A stretch of 64,000 bases of DNA. Source: Pseudomonas sp. AL03 (GTDB taxonomy: Bacteria > Pseudomonadota > Gammaproteobacteria > Pseudomonadales > Pseudomonadaceae). Made by a program: the position numbers and the translations under genes. Below are positions 36,405-47,096 of the stretch, one piece after another. A model generated the notes under the pieces. It saw only the letters and a program-made list of their open reading frames with translations, searched no databases and was not told the origin of the DNA. The DNA lies in contig NZ_JASBRE010000002.1 in NCBI RefSeq assembly GCF_029960815.1, forward strand, positions 312,698 to 376,697, read 5' to 3'. Position 1 is the first letter of the stretch; each line of letters opens with the position of its first letter.

Positions 36405-38722
36405 GCCCGTTACCGAATGATTTTGCGCTGAGCAACCTCAGTCGCCGTGGCTTCCTTAAAGGCGTCGGTGCGACCAGCGCGCTGGTGCTGGCGGCGAGTT
36501 GGGGCTGGCAAGACGCGTTTGCCGAAGAAAAAGAGAAGCAGTTCGGCGCCGACGGCATGCCCCATGGCTGGATCGATGATCCGAAGGTGTACATCAGCAT
36601 CGCCGCTGACGGCAGGGTGACCGTGGTCTGCAACCGTTCGGAAATGGGCCAGGGTGTGCGCACCAGCCTGACGATGGTGGTGGCCGATGAGCTGGACGCT
36701 GACTGGGCGATGATGAAGGTGCAACAGGCACCGGGCGACGAAGTGCGCTTCGGCAACCAGGATACTGATGGTTCGCGCAGCATGCGCCACTGGTACGAGC
36801 CGATGCGTCGCTGCGGTGCTGCCGCACGGACCATGCTCGAGCAAGCGGCTGCCGAACAGTGGAACGTGCCGGTCAGCGAATGCCATGCACAGCTGCATAA
36901 AGTCATCCATAAACCGTCCGGTCGTGAACTGGGTTACGGTGCCCTGGCCGCCGCTGCCGGTGCGTTGGCGGTTCCTGCTCGTGACAGTGTGCGGCTCAAA
37001 CAGCCATCGGAATTCCGCTACATCGGCAAAGAAGGCACCAAGGCAATCGACGGTGACGACATCGTCAACGGTCGTGCAGTCTACGGCGCCGACGTGCATT
37101 TCGATGGCATGCTCTACGCCACTATTGCCCGTCCTGCGGTGTATGGCGGCAAGGTCAAGTCCGTCGATTCCAGCGCGGCGATGAAAGTCCCGGGCGTGAT
37201 CAAAATCATCCAGATCGAAGATCGTCCGCTGCCGTTGGAGTTTCAACCGTTGGGCGGTGTGGCCGTTGTAGCCAGCAATACCTGGGCGGCAATCAAAGGC
37301 CGCGACGCGCTGAAAATCGAGTGGGACGACGGCCCGCACGCCAGTTACGACTCGATCGCCTACCGCAAGGAGTTGGAAGCTTCATCCCTCAAACCCGGCA
37401 AAGTGGTGCGCAATACCGGCGACATCGACGGGGCCATGGGCAGCGCCGACAGCACGCTCGAAGCGTCCTATTACTTGCCGCACCTGACGCAAGCGCCAAT
37501 GGAACCGATGGTCGCCATCGCCCGCTTCAAGGACGGTGTGTGCGAAGCCTGGGCCCCCAGCCAGGCACCCCAAGTCACCCGCGAACGCATTGGCGAACGC
37601 CTCGGCATTCCGTTCGATAACGTCAGCTTTAACGTCACCTTGCTGGGCGGCGGCTTCGGTCGCAAGTCCAAGCCGGACTTCATCATCGAAGCCGCGATCC
37701 TTGCCAAGGAATTCCCCGGCAAGGCGGTGCGGGTGCAATGGACGCGTGAAGACGATATCCATTGTTCTTACTTCCACACCGTATCCGCCGAATACCTGAA
37801 GGCCAGCCTGAACAAGGATGGCTTGCCGTCCGGCTGGTTGCACCGCACCGTGGCGCCGAGCATCACCGCGCTGTTTGCGCCGGGCATGAACCACGAGGCG
37901 GCCTTCGAGCTGGGCATGGGCTTTACCAACATGGCTTACGCGATCCCCAACGTGCGCCTGGAAAACCCGGAAGCGGCGGTTCACACGCGAGTTGGCTGGT
38001 ATCGCTCGGTGTCGAACATTCCTCACGGTTTTGCGATTCAGAGCTTTGTCGATGAACTGGCGCACAAGGCCGGCCAGGATCCGCTCAAGTACCAGATCCA
38101 ATTGCTCGGCCCGGACCGGCAGATCGATCCGCGTACCTTGAGTGAGGAGTGGAACTACGGCGAATCGCCCGAGCGGTATCCGATCGACACTGCACGGCTG
38201 CGCACAGTGCTGGAAACTGCTGCCAAAGCCGCAGGTTGGGGGCGTGAAATGCCCAAGGGCCGAGGCTTGGGCCTGGCGGTGCATTACAGCTTCGTCACCT
38301 ATGTGGCGGCGGTGCTCGAGGTTGAAGTCAAAGACGACGGCACGCTGATCGTGCACAAGGCCGATATCGCCGTGGATTGCGGTCCGCAGATCAACCCCGA
38401 GCGGATTCGCGCGCAGTTCGAAGGCGCCTGCGTCATGGGTCTGGGCAACGCAGTGCTGGGGGAAATCAGTTTCAAGGACGGCAAGGTTCAGCAGGACAAC
38501 TTCCACATGTACGAAGTGGCGCGCATGTCCCTGGCGCCGAAGGAAGTTGCGGTTCATCTGGTCACACCACCGGGCGTAGTGCCATTAGGCGGTGTCGGTG
38601 AGCCGGGCGTGCCACCGATTGCGCCAGCGTTGTGCAACGCAATCTTTGCCGCCACCGGCAAGCGCATCCGCGACCTGCCGGTTCGCTATCAGCTGCAAGG
38701 TTGGCAGAAGGCGCAGGCCTGA
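36401..38722 (+). CDS. Molybdopterin-binding subunit of a molybdenum hydroxylase (IorB-like), Tat-exported
   Basis: A 773-residue catalytic subunit of the xanthine-oxidase family. The N terminus has a twin-arginine signal, SRRGFLKG at 14-21, then a hydrophobic stretch, so the folded complex is probably exported to the periplasm. [14 protein letters not shown] is a cofactor-binding motif, and [12 protein letters not shown] near the end places the catalytic Glu at about 734. AAGGAGG precedes ATG 36401. The substrate may be an N-heterocycle or aldehyde. The electron acceptor is not encoded nearby. Confidence 0.91.
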   Translation: MSPLPNDFALSNLSRRGFLKGVGATSALVLAASWGWQDAFAEEKEKQFGADGMPHGWIDDPKVYISIAADGRVTVVCNRSEMGQGVRTSLTMVVADELDADWAMMKVQQAPGDEVRFGNQDTDGSRSMRHWYEPMRRCGAAARTMLEQAAAEQWNVPVSECHAQLHKVIHKPSGRELGYGALAAAAGALAVPARDSVRLKQPSEFRYIGKEGTKAIDGDDIVNGRAVYGADVHFDGMLYATIARPAVYGGKVKSVDSSAAMKVPGVIKIIQIEDRPLPLEFQPLGGVAVVASNTWAAIKGRDALKIEWDDGPHASYDSIAYRKELEASSLKPGKVVRNTGDIDGAMGSADSTLEASYYLPHLTQAPMEPMVAIARFKDGVCEAWAPSQAPQVTRERIGERLGIPFDNVSFNVTLLGGGFGRKSKPDFIIEAAILAKEFPGKAVRVQWTREDDIHCSYFHTVSAEYLKASLNKDGLPSGWLHRTVAPSITALFAPGMNHEAAFELGMGFTNMAYAIPNVRLENPEAAVHTRVGWYRSVSNIPHGFAIQSFVDELAHKAGQDPLKYQIQLLGPDRQIDPRTLSEEWNYGESPERYPIDTARLRTVLETAAKAAGWGREMPKGRGLGLAVHYSFVTYVAAVLEVEVKDDGTLIVHKADIAVDCGPQINPERIRAQFEGACVMGLGNAVLGEISFKDGKVQQDNFHMYEVARMSLAPKEVAVHLVTPPGVVPLGGVGEPGVPPIAPALCNAIFAATGKRIRDLPVRYQLQGWQKAQA

Positions 38723-39705
38723 TGGACAGCGTCGATCTGAATGTCCTGCGCAGCGTGCTGGAATGGCGCCGCGCCGGTCAGCGGGTGGTGTTGTACAGCG
38801 TGGTCCAGACCTGGGGCACCGCGCCTCGGGCGCCTGGCGCGATGCTGGCCTTGCGTGAAGACGGCGTGGTGATTGGCTCGGTGTCCGGTGGCTGTGTCGA
38901 GGACGATCTGATCGCCCGGTTGCACGACGGCCGGATTCCTGCGGATGGACCGCCGGTGCAGTTGATCACCTATGGCGTCACCCGTGAGGAAGCGGCGCGA
39001 TTTGGTTTGCCGTGCGGCGGCACCTTGCGCCTGACCGAGGAGCGAGTCGGTGACCCGGCTTGGGTCGCCGAGTTGCTGGCGCGTTGCGAGGCGCATGAAA
39101 TCGTTGCGCGAGCGCTGAATATCGAGACCGGTGAAGTGGTTTTGCAGTCGGCCAACAAGACTGATGTGCTGACGTTTGACGGGCGGACCTTGCGCGCCAT
39201 CTACGGCCCGCGTTGGCGCTTGTTGCTGATCGGCGCCGGGCAACTGTCCCGTTATGTCGCCGAGATGGCGCGGCTGCTGGATTTTGAAGTGCTGATCTGC
39301 GACCCACGCACCGAGTTCGTTTACGGCTGGGAAGAGCAACACGGTCGATTTGTCTCGGGCATGCCCGATGACGCGGTGCTTAGCATCCAGACCGACGAGC
39401 GTACGGCCATCGTCGCACTGACCCACGATCCTCGACTGGATGACATGGCATTGCTCACGGCCCTGGACTCCAAGGCGTTTTATGTCGGTGCGCTGGGCTC
39501 GCGGATCAACAGCTTGAAGCGCCGGGAGAACCTGGCTCAGCTAGGCCTGTCACAGCAGGCCATCAATCGTCTGCATGGCCCGATCGGTTTGCACATTGGC
39601 AGCCACACACCGGCGGAAATCGCCTTGTCGCTACTGGCCGAAATTGTCGCGATCAAGAACGGCGTCGAGCTCAAGCAGAAGAAGCTGTTGCAGGAGGTCG
39701 TATGA
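38722..39705 (+). CDS. XdhC-family molybdenum hydroxylase maturation factor
   Basis: A 327-residue XdhC/CoxI-family protein, which binds molybdenum cofactor, promotes its sulfuration and inserts it into a xanthine-oxidase-family enzyme. The N-terminal part has TWGTAPRAPGAM and SVSGGCVEDDL, and the C-terminal Rossmann part has LIGAGQLSRYVAEMA and IGSHTPAEIALSLLAE. It overlaps the catalytic-subunit stop by one base, so the hydroxylase and its chaperone are co-translated. Confidence 0.93.
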   Translation: MDSVDLNVLRSVLEWRRAGQRVVLYSVVQTWGTAPRAPGAMLALREDGVVIGSVSGGCVEDDLIARLHDGRIPADGPPVQLITYGVTREEAARFGLPCGGTLRLTEERVGDPAWVAELLARCEAHEIVARALNIETGEVVLQSANKTDVLTFDGRTLRAIYGPRWRLLLIGAGQLSRYVAEMARLLDFEVLICDPRTEFVYGWEEQHGRFVSGMPDDAVLSIQTDERTAIVALTHDPRLDDMALLTALDSKAFYVGALGSRINSLKRRENLAQLGLSQQAINRLHGPIGLHIGSHTPAEIALSLLAEIVAIKNGVELKQKKLLQEVV

Positions 39706-40292
39706 GCGAACCTATCGGCGTCATCGTGTTGGCGGCGGGGCAGGGCAGTCGGTTTCGACAGGCGGCGGGTGCCGAGAAGGACAAGCTGCTGGCGGATTGT
39801 ACGGGGCGCGAAGGGGCTGTTCGTTCAGTAATAGAGCAAGTGCTGGTGAATTTGCCGGCCTCCCTTGAGAAGCGCGTGCTGGTCACCACCGACGATCGAC
39901 CGCAATTGAGTCGTATGGCTCAGGCCTATGGCTGCGAGATTGTGCTGATCGAGTCGACGGGGATGGGAGACAGCATCGCGGCCGGGGTGGCGGCATGTCC
40001 GCGGCTCGGTGGCTGGCTGATTGTGCTGGGGGATATGCCGTTTATCCTTGCGTCGAGTATTGAGCGTGTGGTGGTGGGGATTGCTGATGACGCCGTCAGT
40101 GTTCCTGTGCATCAAGGCGAGTATGGGCATCCGGTGGGGTTCGGACGAACGTTTGGGCCGGGGTTGATGGCGCTATCGGGTGATCGTGGGGCCAAGGCGT
40201 TGTTTGCGTCGGCGAGGGTAGTTGAAGTGGCAGTGGAGGATGCCGGCGTGTTGTGGGATGTGGATGTGCCAGAGAAGTTATTGTTTGTCTGA
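39702..40292 (+). CDS. MobA/MocA-like nucleotidyltransferase for molybdenum cofactor
   Basis: A 196-residue NTP transferase. The nucleotide-binding start VIVLAAGQGSRF is clear, and LIVLGDMPFI carries the metal-binding Asp. Position after XdhC suggests the MocA role, adding CMP to the pterin cofactor to give MCD, the form used by xanthine-oxidase-family enzymes. It overlaps XdhC by 4 bp. Choosing MocA over MobA rests on context. Confidence 0.87.
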   Translation: MSEPIGVIVLAAGQGSRFRQAAGAEKDKLLADCTGREGAVRSVIEQVLVNLPASLEKRVLVTTDDRPQLSRMAQAYGCEIVLIESTGMGDSIAAGVAACPRLGGWLIVLGDMPFILASSIERVVVGIADDAVSVPVHQGEYGHPVGFGRTFGPGLMALSGDRGAKALFASARVVEVAVEDAGVLWDVDVPEKLLFV

Positions 40293-40345
40293 GTGATTGC
40301 CCGCGAAGAACGATAACGCGGTCCACCTGTTTTACCCGCAGACAT

Positions 40346-40383
40346 AAAAAAAGCCCCGCCTGGATCACCAGACGGGGCTTTTT
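40346..40383. terminator. Bidirectional terminator between mocA-like gene and rne
   Basis: AAGCCCCG and CGGGGCTT are flanked by an A-run and a T-run; both converging transcripts end here. Confidence 0.93.
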
Positions 40384-40397
40384 AATGGCCGATGGAG

Positions 40398-43300
40398 TCA
40401 GACGAGAGGTTTAGGCTCGTGTTCTTTTTCCAGGGCTTGTTCGTGTTGCTCGACCGCTTCCTGTACGGAGCGCGGCGCTTCTTCGATGACCGACTCAGCA
40501 GCAGGAGCAGCCTCGACCACTTCAGCAACAACCGGTGCAGGCTCGGCAGCGACAACCGCTTCAACGGGTGCAGCAGCGGCAGTCAGTTCGGCTTCCTTCT
40601 GCAGACGCTCGGCTTCACGCTGGCGACGACGCACTTCACGCGGGTCATTCGGCGCACGGCCACTTGGCGTCAGCGCGCTGACAGGGGCGGCTTCGACTTC
40701 CGGTGCAACCACTTCGGCAACAACCGGCGCTTCAACCACCGGGGCAGGCTCGGCAGCAGCAACCACTGGCTCGGAAACCATGGCCTCGGCTTCTGGTGCT
40801 TCGGCGGCGGCTGGCTCGGCAACCCAGTTGAACGCGGTTTGCTCTTCGCGAACTTCACGGACAGCTTCGGTCACTGTTTCGGTTGATGTTTCGACAACCG
40901 GTTCTGCGGCAACCACTGGCTCAGCGGTAGCTTCAAATACAGGCTGTGCTTCACGAACCGGGGCCACTTCGATTTCCGGAGCGGCGGTGGCTTCGACCGG
41001 AGTCGTTGCTTCAACCACTGGCGCTTCCACTGGCGCAGTTTCCAGGGTGGCAGCAGTAGCGCGTTCGGCTTGCTCGTTAGCCTGTGCTTCGGCTGGAGCG
41101 CTGATCACGGTGCTGGCAACGGCTGCGGTAACTGCCAGGCCGGCGGCCAGATCGGCAGCGCTTGGCGCTTCGTCGGTGTCGGCAGCTTCGCTACCTTCGG
41201 CAGACTCGGATTCTTCCGAACCTTCGATCACATTACCGTTGGCATCACGCTGACGCTCACGACGGTTGCTGCGACGACGCTGACCACGGGAACGGCGGCG
41301 TGGACGATCGCCTTCGACGCCTTCCTGACCGTCTTCCTGCAGTTGCTCTTCGTTGGTGATCAGCTCTTCTTCAGCGACTGCGGCTGGGGCTTGTTCTGCA
41401 CGTGGCTGACGTTCTTCACGCGGTGGGCGTGGAGCACGTTCTTCACGTGGCTGACGAGCTGGACGCTCTTCAGCGGTAGCAGCGGCGACCGGAGCGCCAT
41501 CCAGAGGTTCACGCAGTTCACGAACCGGACGCTCTTCACGATCGCCACGTGGCTTGCGATCTTCGCGAGGAGCGCGCGGTGCACGTTCTTCACCGCGCGG
41601 TGCACGTTCTTCACGAGGGGCGCGTGGGGCGCGTTCTTCGCGGGCTACAACAGCTGGAGTTTCTTCGCGTGGTTCACGTGGTGCGCGTTCTTCACGCGGT
41701 GCACGTTCCTCACGAGGCTTGCGTTCTTCATCGCGGCGACCGTTACGGTTGCGGCTCTGCTGACGACCGTTGCGACGCTCTTCGTTGCGGGCCGGACGCT
41801 CGGCGGCCGGTTTTTCAACCACAACCGGAGCGACTGGCTCTTCCTTGGTAGCGAACAGGCTGACCAGCGACTTCACCAGGCCTTTGAACAGGCTTGGCTC
41901 TGGCACGGCGATCGGTGCTGCAACAGGTGCGGCAGCGACGACTTCGGCTGGAACCGGAGCGTTGGCGCGGGCCGGTGCAGTCTTGACCGCGGCTTCCTGG
42001 CGAACCAGGGTGCGGGTCGCAGCGGCTGGCTGGACTTCTTCGACGTCGGCAGCGGCAGCAGCGATTTCGTAGCTGGACTGATTGATGCTGGCTTCCGGGC
42101 TGTCATCGCGCAGACGCTGAACTTCGAAGTGTGGCGTTTCGAGGTGATCGTTCGGCAGAATGACGATGCGGGCACGGGTGCGCAGTTCGATCTTGGTGAT
42201 CGAGTTGCGTTTTTCGTTGAGCAGGAACGCTGCGACCGGAATAGGCACTTGTGCGCGAACTTCGGCGGTGCGGTCTTTCAGGGCTTCTTCTTCGATCAGG
42301 CGCAGGATCGCCAGCGACAGCGATTCAACGTCACGGATGATGCCGGTGCCGTTGCAACGCGGGCACACGATGCCGCTGCTTTCGCCCAGCGATGGACGCA
42401 GGCGCTGACGGGACATTTCCAGCAGGCCGAAGCGCGAGATACGACCGACTTGCACGCGAGCGCGGTCGGCTTCCAGGCATTCGCGGACTTTCTCTTCCAC
42501 GGCGCGCTGGTTCTTGGCAGGGGTCATGTCGATGAAGTCGATGACGATCAGGCCGCCGATGTCGCGCAGGCGCAACTGACGGGCGATTTCTTCGGCGGCT
42601 TCAAGGTTGGTCTGCAGGGCGGTTTCTTCGATGTCGCTGCCTTTGGTGGCGCGCGCCGAGTTGATGTCGATGGACACCAGGGCTTCGGTCGGATCGATAA
42701 CGATGGAGCCGCCGGAAGGCAGTTCAACGACGCGCTGGAAAGCGGTCTCGATCTGGCTTTCGATCTGGAAACGGTTAAACAGCGGAACGCTGTCTTCGTA
42801 CAGTTTGATTTTGCTGGCGTACTGCGGCATCACCTGGCGAATGAAGGTCAGGGCTTCGTCCTGGGCTTCAACGCTGTCGATCAGCACTTCGCCGATGTCC
42901 TGGCGCAGGTAATCGCGGATGGCGCGGATGATCACGTTGCTTTCCTGGTAGATCAGGAACGGCGCGGAACGATCCAGCGAAGCTTCTTTGATGGCGGTCC
43001 AGAGTTGCAGCAGGTAATCGAGGTCCCACTGCATTTCTTCGCTGCTGCGGCCCAGGCCGGCAGTGCGAACGATCAGACCCATGTCGGCTGGCGCAACCAG
43101 ACCATTCAGGGCTTCACGCAGTTCGTTGCGCTCTTCACCTTCGATGCGACGGGAGATACCGCCGGCACGCGGGTTGTTCGGCATCAGTACCAGGTAACGA
43201 CCAGCCAGGCTGATGAAGGTGGTCAGGGCGGCGCCCTTGTTGCCACGTTCTTCTTTTTCGACCTGAACGATGACTTCCTGGCCTTCGGTCAGGACGTCCT

Positions 43301-43565
43301 TGATGTTGACGCGGCCTTCGGGGGCTTTCTTGAAGTATTCGCGGGAGATTTCTTTGAGGGGCAGGAAGCCGTGGCGCTCAGAGCCGAAATCGACAAAGGC
43401 AGCCTCAAGGCTTGGTTCGATGCGAGTAATCCGGCCTTTATAGATGTTGGCCTTTTTCTGCTCGCGTGCACCGGATTCGATGTCCAGGTCGTAGAGGCGC
43501 TGGCCATCTACCAGTGCAACACGCAACTCTTCGGGTTGAGTTGCGTTAATCAGCATTCTTTTCAT
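40398..43565 (-). CDS. rne: Ribonuclease E
   Basis: A 1055-residue endoribonuclease, scaffold of the RNA degradosome. The S1 domain is near residues 35-120. The catalytic part has [13 protein letters not shown] and IVIDFIDM with the two metal-binding Asp, and CPRCNGTG for the zinc link. The disordered C-terminal half has arginine-rich repeats of the EERAPRE type (about 41410-41740), then an Ala/Val/Glu-rich stretch. [11 protein letters not shown] near residue 973 resembles the NDPR short motif described for Pseudomonas RNase E. ATG 43565 opens the conserved MKRMLINA; the longer frame to 43613 is rejected. Confidence 0.96.
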   Translation of the reverse strand: MKRMLINATQPEELRVALVDGQRLYDLDIESGAREQKKANIYKGRITRIEPSLEAAFVDFGSERHGFLPLKEISREYFKKAPEGRVNIKDVLTEGQEVIVQVEKEERGNKGAALTTFISLAGRYLVLMPNNPRAGGISRRIEGEERNELREALNGLVAPADMGLIVRTAGLGRSSEEMQWDLDYLLQLWTAIKEASLDRSAPFLIYQESNVIIRAIRDYLRQDIGEVLIDSVEAQDEALTFIRQVMPQYASKIKLYEDSVPLFNRFQIESQIETAFQRVVELPSGGSIVIDPTEALVSIDINSARATKGSDIEETALQTNLEAAEEIARQLRLRDIGGLIVIDFIDMTPAKNQRAVEEKVRECLEADRARVQVGRISRFGLLEMSRQRLRPSLGESSGIVCPRCNGTGIIRDVESLSLAILRLIEEEALKDRTAEVRAQVPIPVAAFLLNEKRNSITKIELRTRARIVILPNDHLETPHFEVQRLRDDSPEASINQSSYEIAAAAADVEEVQPAAATRTLVRQEAAVKTAPARANAPVPAEVVAAAPVAAPIAVPEPSLFKGLVKSLVSLFATKEEPVAPVVVEKPAAERPARNEERRNGRQQSRNRNGRRDEERKPREERAPREERAPREPREETPAVVAREERAPRAPREERAPRGEERAPRAPREDRKPRGDREERPVRELREPLDGAPVAAATAEERPARQPREERAPRPPREERQPRAEQAPAAVAEEELITNEEQLQEDGQEGVEGDRPRRRSRGQRRRSNRRERQRDANGNVIEGSEESESAEGSEAADTDEAPSAADLAAGLAVTAAVASTVISAPAEAQANEQAERATAATLETAPVEAPVVEATTPVEATAAPEIEVAPVREAQPVFEATAEPVVAAEPVVETSTETVTEAVREVREEQTAFNWVAEPAAAEAPEAEAMVSEPVVAAAEPAPVVEAPVVAEVVAPEVEAAPVSALTPSGRAPNDPREVRRRQREAERLQKEAELTAAAAPVEAVVAAEPAPVVAEVVEAAPAAESVIEEAPRSVQEAVEQHEQALEKEHEPKPLV

Positions 43566-44205
43566 GTAGTACCGTCGGTTTCCGGGCTGCCGGAAACGGC
43601 GTTCGGCACACACGACTTCTCATGGTCGGTGTCAGGTGCGTCAGGAGTGGTTGGACACTCCAGTGTCTAGCGAACCCCGGCCAATTGGGCCAGCGTCGCG
43701 ACGTACGCGTCCTGCTTGCTGTGGCTACTTAAGCACTCAGTCAGGAGGAGGAATCAACCAGCGGCTGTGGACGAGATGAAGCGTCTTGATAAAGCCTATT
43801 GCTACACAGTCCAGCGGTTGTGCATCTCCACCCTACACGTATCCCTGATAATTCGGGTGCTGCCGCGCGCAGAATCCGCAGCGGGTTGGCATTTACCGTG
43901 AGCTCCGAAAGGGGAGGTCACGCATCATGGCTAATTTAGGCGTTGTTTCCGAAGCGTTCGCTCGGGGTTGTTCGTCGCTGACTGCACTTTGTGAACTGGC
44001 CGTGAATATTTGCTCGCAAGGCGAGTGAAAACTCTGCTTTGCGGCATGCTTCAGGCCTCATGTCACCTGCGCTCGTTACAACTGCAAACTCTACCGTTTC
44101 GTAGCGAAAGCCCCGTAGGACGGCCTCTCGTCCTCGTGAATTGCGTTGGTCAGGGCCGGTTTTTGACCGTTAGTCCGCTGTCCAGGCCACTTTTGGCGGC
44201 GTTCG
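43566..44205 (-). other. Long 5' leader of rne
   Basis: If the promoter at 44208-44236 is right, the rne message begins near 44200 with a leader of about 635 bases. It contains no supportable gene on either strand. A hairpin CTCGC-AAG-GCGAG lies at 44012-44024. RNase E is known in E. coli to autoregulate through its long leader, so a similar role is plausible. The short plus-strand frame at 43716-43901 has no ribosome binding site and is not called. Confidence 0.55.
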
Positions 44206-44207
44206 CG

Positions 44208-44236
44208 ACTATAGCAGCAATGATTAAGTGCTTCAA
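44208..44236 (-). promoter_or_regulatory. Putative rne promoter
   Basis: On the minus strand TTGAAG (44236-44231), a 17-base spacer and TATAGT (44213-44208) form a good sigma-70 promoter. It points toward rne and lies only 30 bp from the divergent rluC start. Confidence 0.65.
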
Positions 44237-44265
44237 TTCCATAAAAAATTGTTATCATTCGCGCC

Positions 44266-45228
44266 ATGACGACTACTGCCCCTTCGACCCCAGCCGTACA
44301 ACTGCTGGAGGTCTCGCCGGAATATGCCGGCCAACGTATTGATAACTTCCTTCTCGCTCGGCTCAAAGGCGTGCCCAAGACCTTGATTTACCGCATTTTG
44401 CGCAAGGGCGAAGTGCGGGTGAACAAAGGTCGGATCAAGCCCGAATACAAGCTGCAGGCGGGCGATATCGTGCGCGTGCCGCCGGTTCGCGTGCCTGAGC
44501 GAGACGAGCCTGTGCCACTGGCCCAAGGCCTGCTGCAGCGCCTCGAAGCCTCGATTGTCTTCGAGGACAAGGCGCTGATCGTGATCAACAAGCCTTGCGG
44601 CATCGCGGTTCATGGCGGCAGCGGCCTGACTTACGGGGTGATCGAAGCCTTTCGTCAGTTGCGTCCGGATTGCAAGGAGCTCGAGCTGGTTCACCGTCTC
44701 GACCGTGACACCTCCGGCCTGTTGATGATCGCCAAGAAGCGCAGCATGCTGCGTCACTTGCACACGGCATTGCGCGGTGATGGCGTTGATAAGCGCTATA
44801 TGGCGTTGGTTCGCGGTAACTGGGCGGCTTCGATCAAGCAAGTTCGTGCGTCGCTCGGCAAGAGCAATCTGCGCTCCGGCGAGCGCATGGTCGAGGTCGA
44901 CGAGGAGGAGGGCAAGGAGTCTGTGACCGTGTTCAAGGTCCTGCGTCGCTTTGGCGACTTTGCGACCCTGATCGAAGCGAAACCGATCACCGGCCGGACT
45001 CACCAGATCCGCGTCCACACCCTGCACGCCGGGCATTGCATCGCTGGCGATACCAAGTACGGTGATGACGGTTTCAGTAAAGAAATTCGTGACCTGGGCG
45101 GTAAGCGCCTGTTCCTGCACGCCTATATGCTGACCGTGCCGCTGCCCGATGGCGGTGAGCTGAAATTGCAGGCGCCCGTGGATGAGATGTGGGCCAAAAC
45201 CGTGGAGCGCCTGAGTGCACCCCTCTGA
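44266..45228 (+). CDS. rluC: 23S rRNA pseudouridine synthase RluC
   Basis: A 320-residue RluA-family synthase that in E. coli modifies U955, U2504 and U2580 of 23S rRNA. The N-terminal S4 domain spans about 20-70 ([13 protein letters not shown]). The catalytic Asp146 lies in [22 protein letters not shown] is the third family motif. The divergence from rne is the arrangement known in gammaproteobacteria and supports RluC over RluD. Its end overlaps the HAD gene by 14 bp. Confidence 0.94.
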   Translation: MTTTAPSTPAVQLLEVSPEYAGQRIDNFLLARLKGVPKTLIYRILRKGEVRVNKGRIKPEYKLQAGDIVRVPPVRVPERDEPVPLAQGLLQRLEASIVFEDKALIVINKPCGIAVHGGSGLTYGVIEAFRQLRPDCKELELVHRLDRDTSGLLMIAKKRSMLRHLHTALRGDGVDKRYMALVRGNWAASIKQVRASLGKSNLRSGERMVEVDEEEGKESVTVFKVLRRFGDFATLIEAKPITGRTHQIRVHTLHAGHCIAGDTKYGDDGFSKEIRDLGGKRLFLHAYMLTVPLPDGGELKLQAPVDEMWAKTVERLSAPL

Positions 45229-45877
45229 TTACAAGTTGCTGATTTTCGACTGGGACGGCACATTGGCTGATTCCATTGGTCGGATTGTCGAGGCCATGCA
45301 TGTCGCGTCCGAGCGCTCCGGATTTCAGTTGTGTGATGATTTTGCCGTCAAGGGCATCATCGGTCTGGGCTTGCCGGAAGCGATTCGTACCTTGTATCCG
45401 GACATTGGCGATGCCGAGCTGATCGCCTTTCGCGAGCACTACGCCGATCACTACATTGCGTCAGAAGCCGTGCCTTCACCTTTGTTTGAAGGCGTTTTCG
45501 AGTCGATGGAGGTGTTTCGTGCCGAGGGTTATCACTTGGCGGTCGCAACCGGCAAGGCTCGTCGCGGGCTGGATCGGGTGCTGAAGGCGCATGGCTGGGA
45601 GGATTATTTCGATATCACCCGCGCGGCCGACGAAACCGCCAGCAAGCCCCATCCGCTGATGCTTGAGCAGATCCTCGCTCACTGCAAAGTTCGCCCGGAG
45701 CAGGCGCTGATGGTGGGCGATTCGTCCTTCGACCTGCAGATGGCGCGCAACGCCGGCATGGACTCCGTGGCAGTCAGCTATGGCGCTCAATCGATCGAGG
45801 CGTTGAAGCTGTTCGAGCCGCGGCTGGCCATTGATCGTTTTTCAGAATTGCATGCCTGGCTGAATCAGCGGGCTTAA
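45215..45877 (+). CDS. HAD-IA family hydrolase (phosphoglycolate phosphatase-like)
   Basis: A 220-residue HAD hydrolase. Motif I is [10 protein letters not shown] with nucleophile Asp12; motif II is VATGKA; motif III/IV is [14 protein letters not shown]. The cap is a small helical type I. The GTG start lies within rluC. It may be a phosphoglycolate- or nucleotide-directed phosphatase. The specific substrate is not evident. Confidence 0.9.
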   Translation: MHPSDYKLLIFDWDGTLADSIGRIVEAMHVASERSGFQLCDDFAVKGIIGLGLPEAIRTLYPDIGDAELIAFREHYADHYIASEAVPSPLFEGVFESMEVFRAEGYHLAVATGKARRGLDRVLKAHGWEDYFDITRAADETASKPHPLMLEQILAHCKVRPEQALMVGDSSFDLQMARNAGMDSVAVSYGAQSIEALKLFEPRLAIDRFSELHAWLNQRA

Positions 45878-45901
45878 TACGTTTTTGCAGGGGTAGAAGT
45901 C

Positions 45902-46891
45902 ATGACCGACGAATGGAAAGCGCCCGCCAAGGCGAGCGCAGAGAGCGGTGACGAGAAAAGCTGGAAGCTGCTGGAAAAGACCCTGCTGGCCGGCGTGCAG
46001 GAGCAGCGCCGGTCCCGTCGCTGGGGAATTTTCTTCAAGTTGCTGACCTTTGTGTACCTGTTGGGTGCGCTGGTCCTGTTCACGCCGTTGATGGACATGG
46101 AGAAAGCCGCCACTCGCAGTGCCCATTACACCGCGTTGATCAACGTGATCGGCGTGATCGCTGACAAGGAGTCTGCCAGCGCAGACAACATCGTCGGCAG
46201 TCTGCGTGCGGCTTTCGAGGACGAGAAGGTCAAGGGTGTGATCCTGCGGATCAACAGCCCGGGCGGCAGTCCGGTGCAGTCGGGTTATGTGTATGACGAA
46301 ATTGTCCGTCTGCGCGGCTTGCACCCGGATACCAAGGTGTACGCGGTGATCTCGGATCTTGGGGCTTCCGGTGCTTACTACATCGCCAGCGCGGCCGATC
46401 AGATTTACGCCGACAAGGCGAGTCTGGTCGGTTCCATTGGTGTGACAGCGGCCGGTTACGGCTTTGTCGGCACCATGGAGAAGCTCGGCGTCGAGCGTCG
46501 GACTTACACGTCGGGCGAACACAAGTCGTTCCTCGACCCGTTCCAGCCGCAAAAGCCTGAGGAGACTCGGTTCTGGCAGGGCGTGCTGGATACGACACAC
46601 CAGCAGTTCATCAATAGCGTGAAAAAGGGCCGTGGCGACCGTCTCAAGGACAAAGAGCATCCGGAGCTGTTCTCCGGGTTGGTCTGGAACGGGGAGCAGG
46701 CGTTGCCGCTGGGCCTGATCGATGGTCTGGGGAGTGCCAGTTCGGTGGCGCGTGATGTGATCGGCGAGAAAGAACTGGTGGACTTCACCGTTCAGGAATC
46801 GCCGTTCGATCGCTTCTCGAAAAAGCTCGGTGCCAGCGTGGCTGAGCATCTGGCGATGTGGATGGGCTTCCAGGGGCCTTCGTTGCGCTGA
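45902..46891 (+). CDS. sppA: S49-family signal peptide peptidase SppA
   Basis: A 329-residue inner-membrane serine protease that degrades cleaved signal peptides. A hydrophobic helix (about 44-62) anchors it. The nucleophile is Ser156 in LGASGAYYIASAAD, and Lys208 in EHKSFLDPF is the general base, giving a Ser/Lys dyad. It is the short single-domain form. It lies 24 bp after the HAD gene and probably shares its transcript. Confidence 0.93.
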   Translation: MTDEWKAPAKASAESGDEKSWKLLEKTLLAGVQEQRRSRRWGIFFKLLTFVYLLGALVLFTPLMDMEKAATRSAHYTALINVIGVIADKESASADNIVGSLRAAFEDEKVKGVILRINSPGGSPVQSGYVYDEIVRLRGLHPDTKVYAVISDLGASGAYYIASAADQIYADKASLVGSIGVTAAGYGFVGTMEKLGVERRTYTSGEHKSFLDPFQPQKPEETRFWQGVLDTTHQQFINSVKKGRGDRLKDKEHPELFSGLVWNGEQALPLGLIDGLGSASSVARDVIGEKELVDFTVQESPFDRFSKKLGASVAEHLAMWMGFQGPSLR

Positions 46892-46907
46892 TTCTTCCGG
46901 CAGCATG

Positions 46908-46935
46908 AAAAACCGACCTTCGTGGTCGGTTTTTT
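46908..46935 (+). terminator. Terminator after sppA
   Basis: AAAAACCGACC and GGTCGGTTTTTT stem with a 5-base loop, 17 bases after the sppA stop. Confidence 0.92.
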
Positions 46936-46951
46936 ACGTCTGCGCGGTCTC

Positions 46952-47084
46952 TGTAGCAGCTGGCGAAGCCTGCGTTCGAGTGCGCAGCGCTCGCAAATCA
47001 GGAGTGCGAGGTTTACCTGAGCGGTCGCGGCATAGGGTTTGGCGAGCGCTGCGCACTCGAACGCAGGCTTCGCCAGCTGCTACA
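46952..47084. repeat. REPIN with 43-base perfect arms
   Basis: Bases 46952-46994 and 47042-47084 are exact reverse complements, sharing the GTAGCAGCTGGCG core with the doublets at 2636 and 60141. It fills the gap between the converging sppA and maf genes. The perfect match suggests a recent insertion or active conversion. Confidence 0.9.
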
Positions 47085-47096
47085 CGATTGCGGTGT

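Noticed and set aside
41410..41740. Repetitive DNA that could look like a CRISPR or tandem-repeat locus
   Set aside because: The repeats are in-frame codons for the arginine-rich EERAPRE segments of RNase E, with no uniform spacers.
41070..43670. An 866-codon plus-strand open frame antisense to rne
   Set aside because: It mirrors the codon pattern of rne in another frame, has Phe/Asp/Gln-rich composition unlike any protein, and lacks a start signal. RNase E on the other strand is certain.
43716..43901. A 61-codon plus-strand frame in the rne leader region
   Set aside because: No ribosome binding site, no family resemblance, and it lies antisense to the predicted leader.
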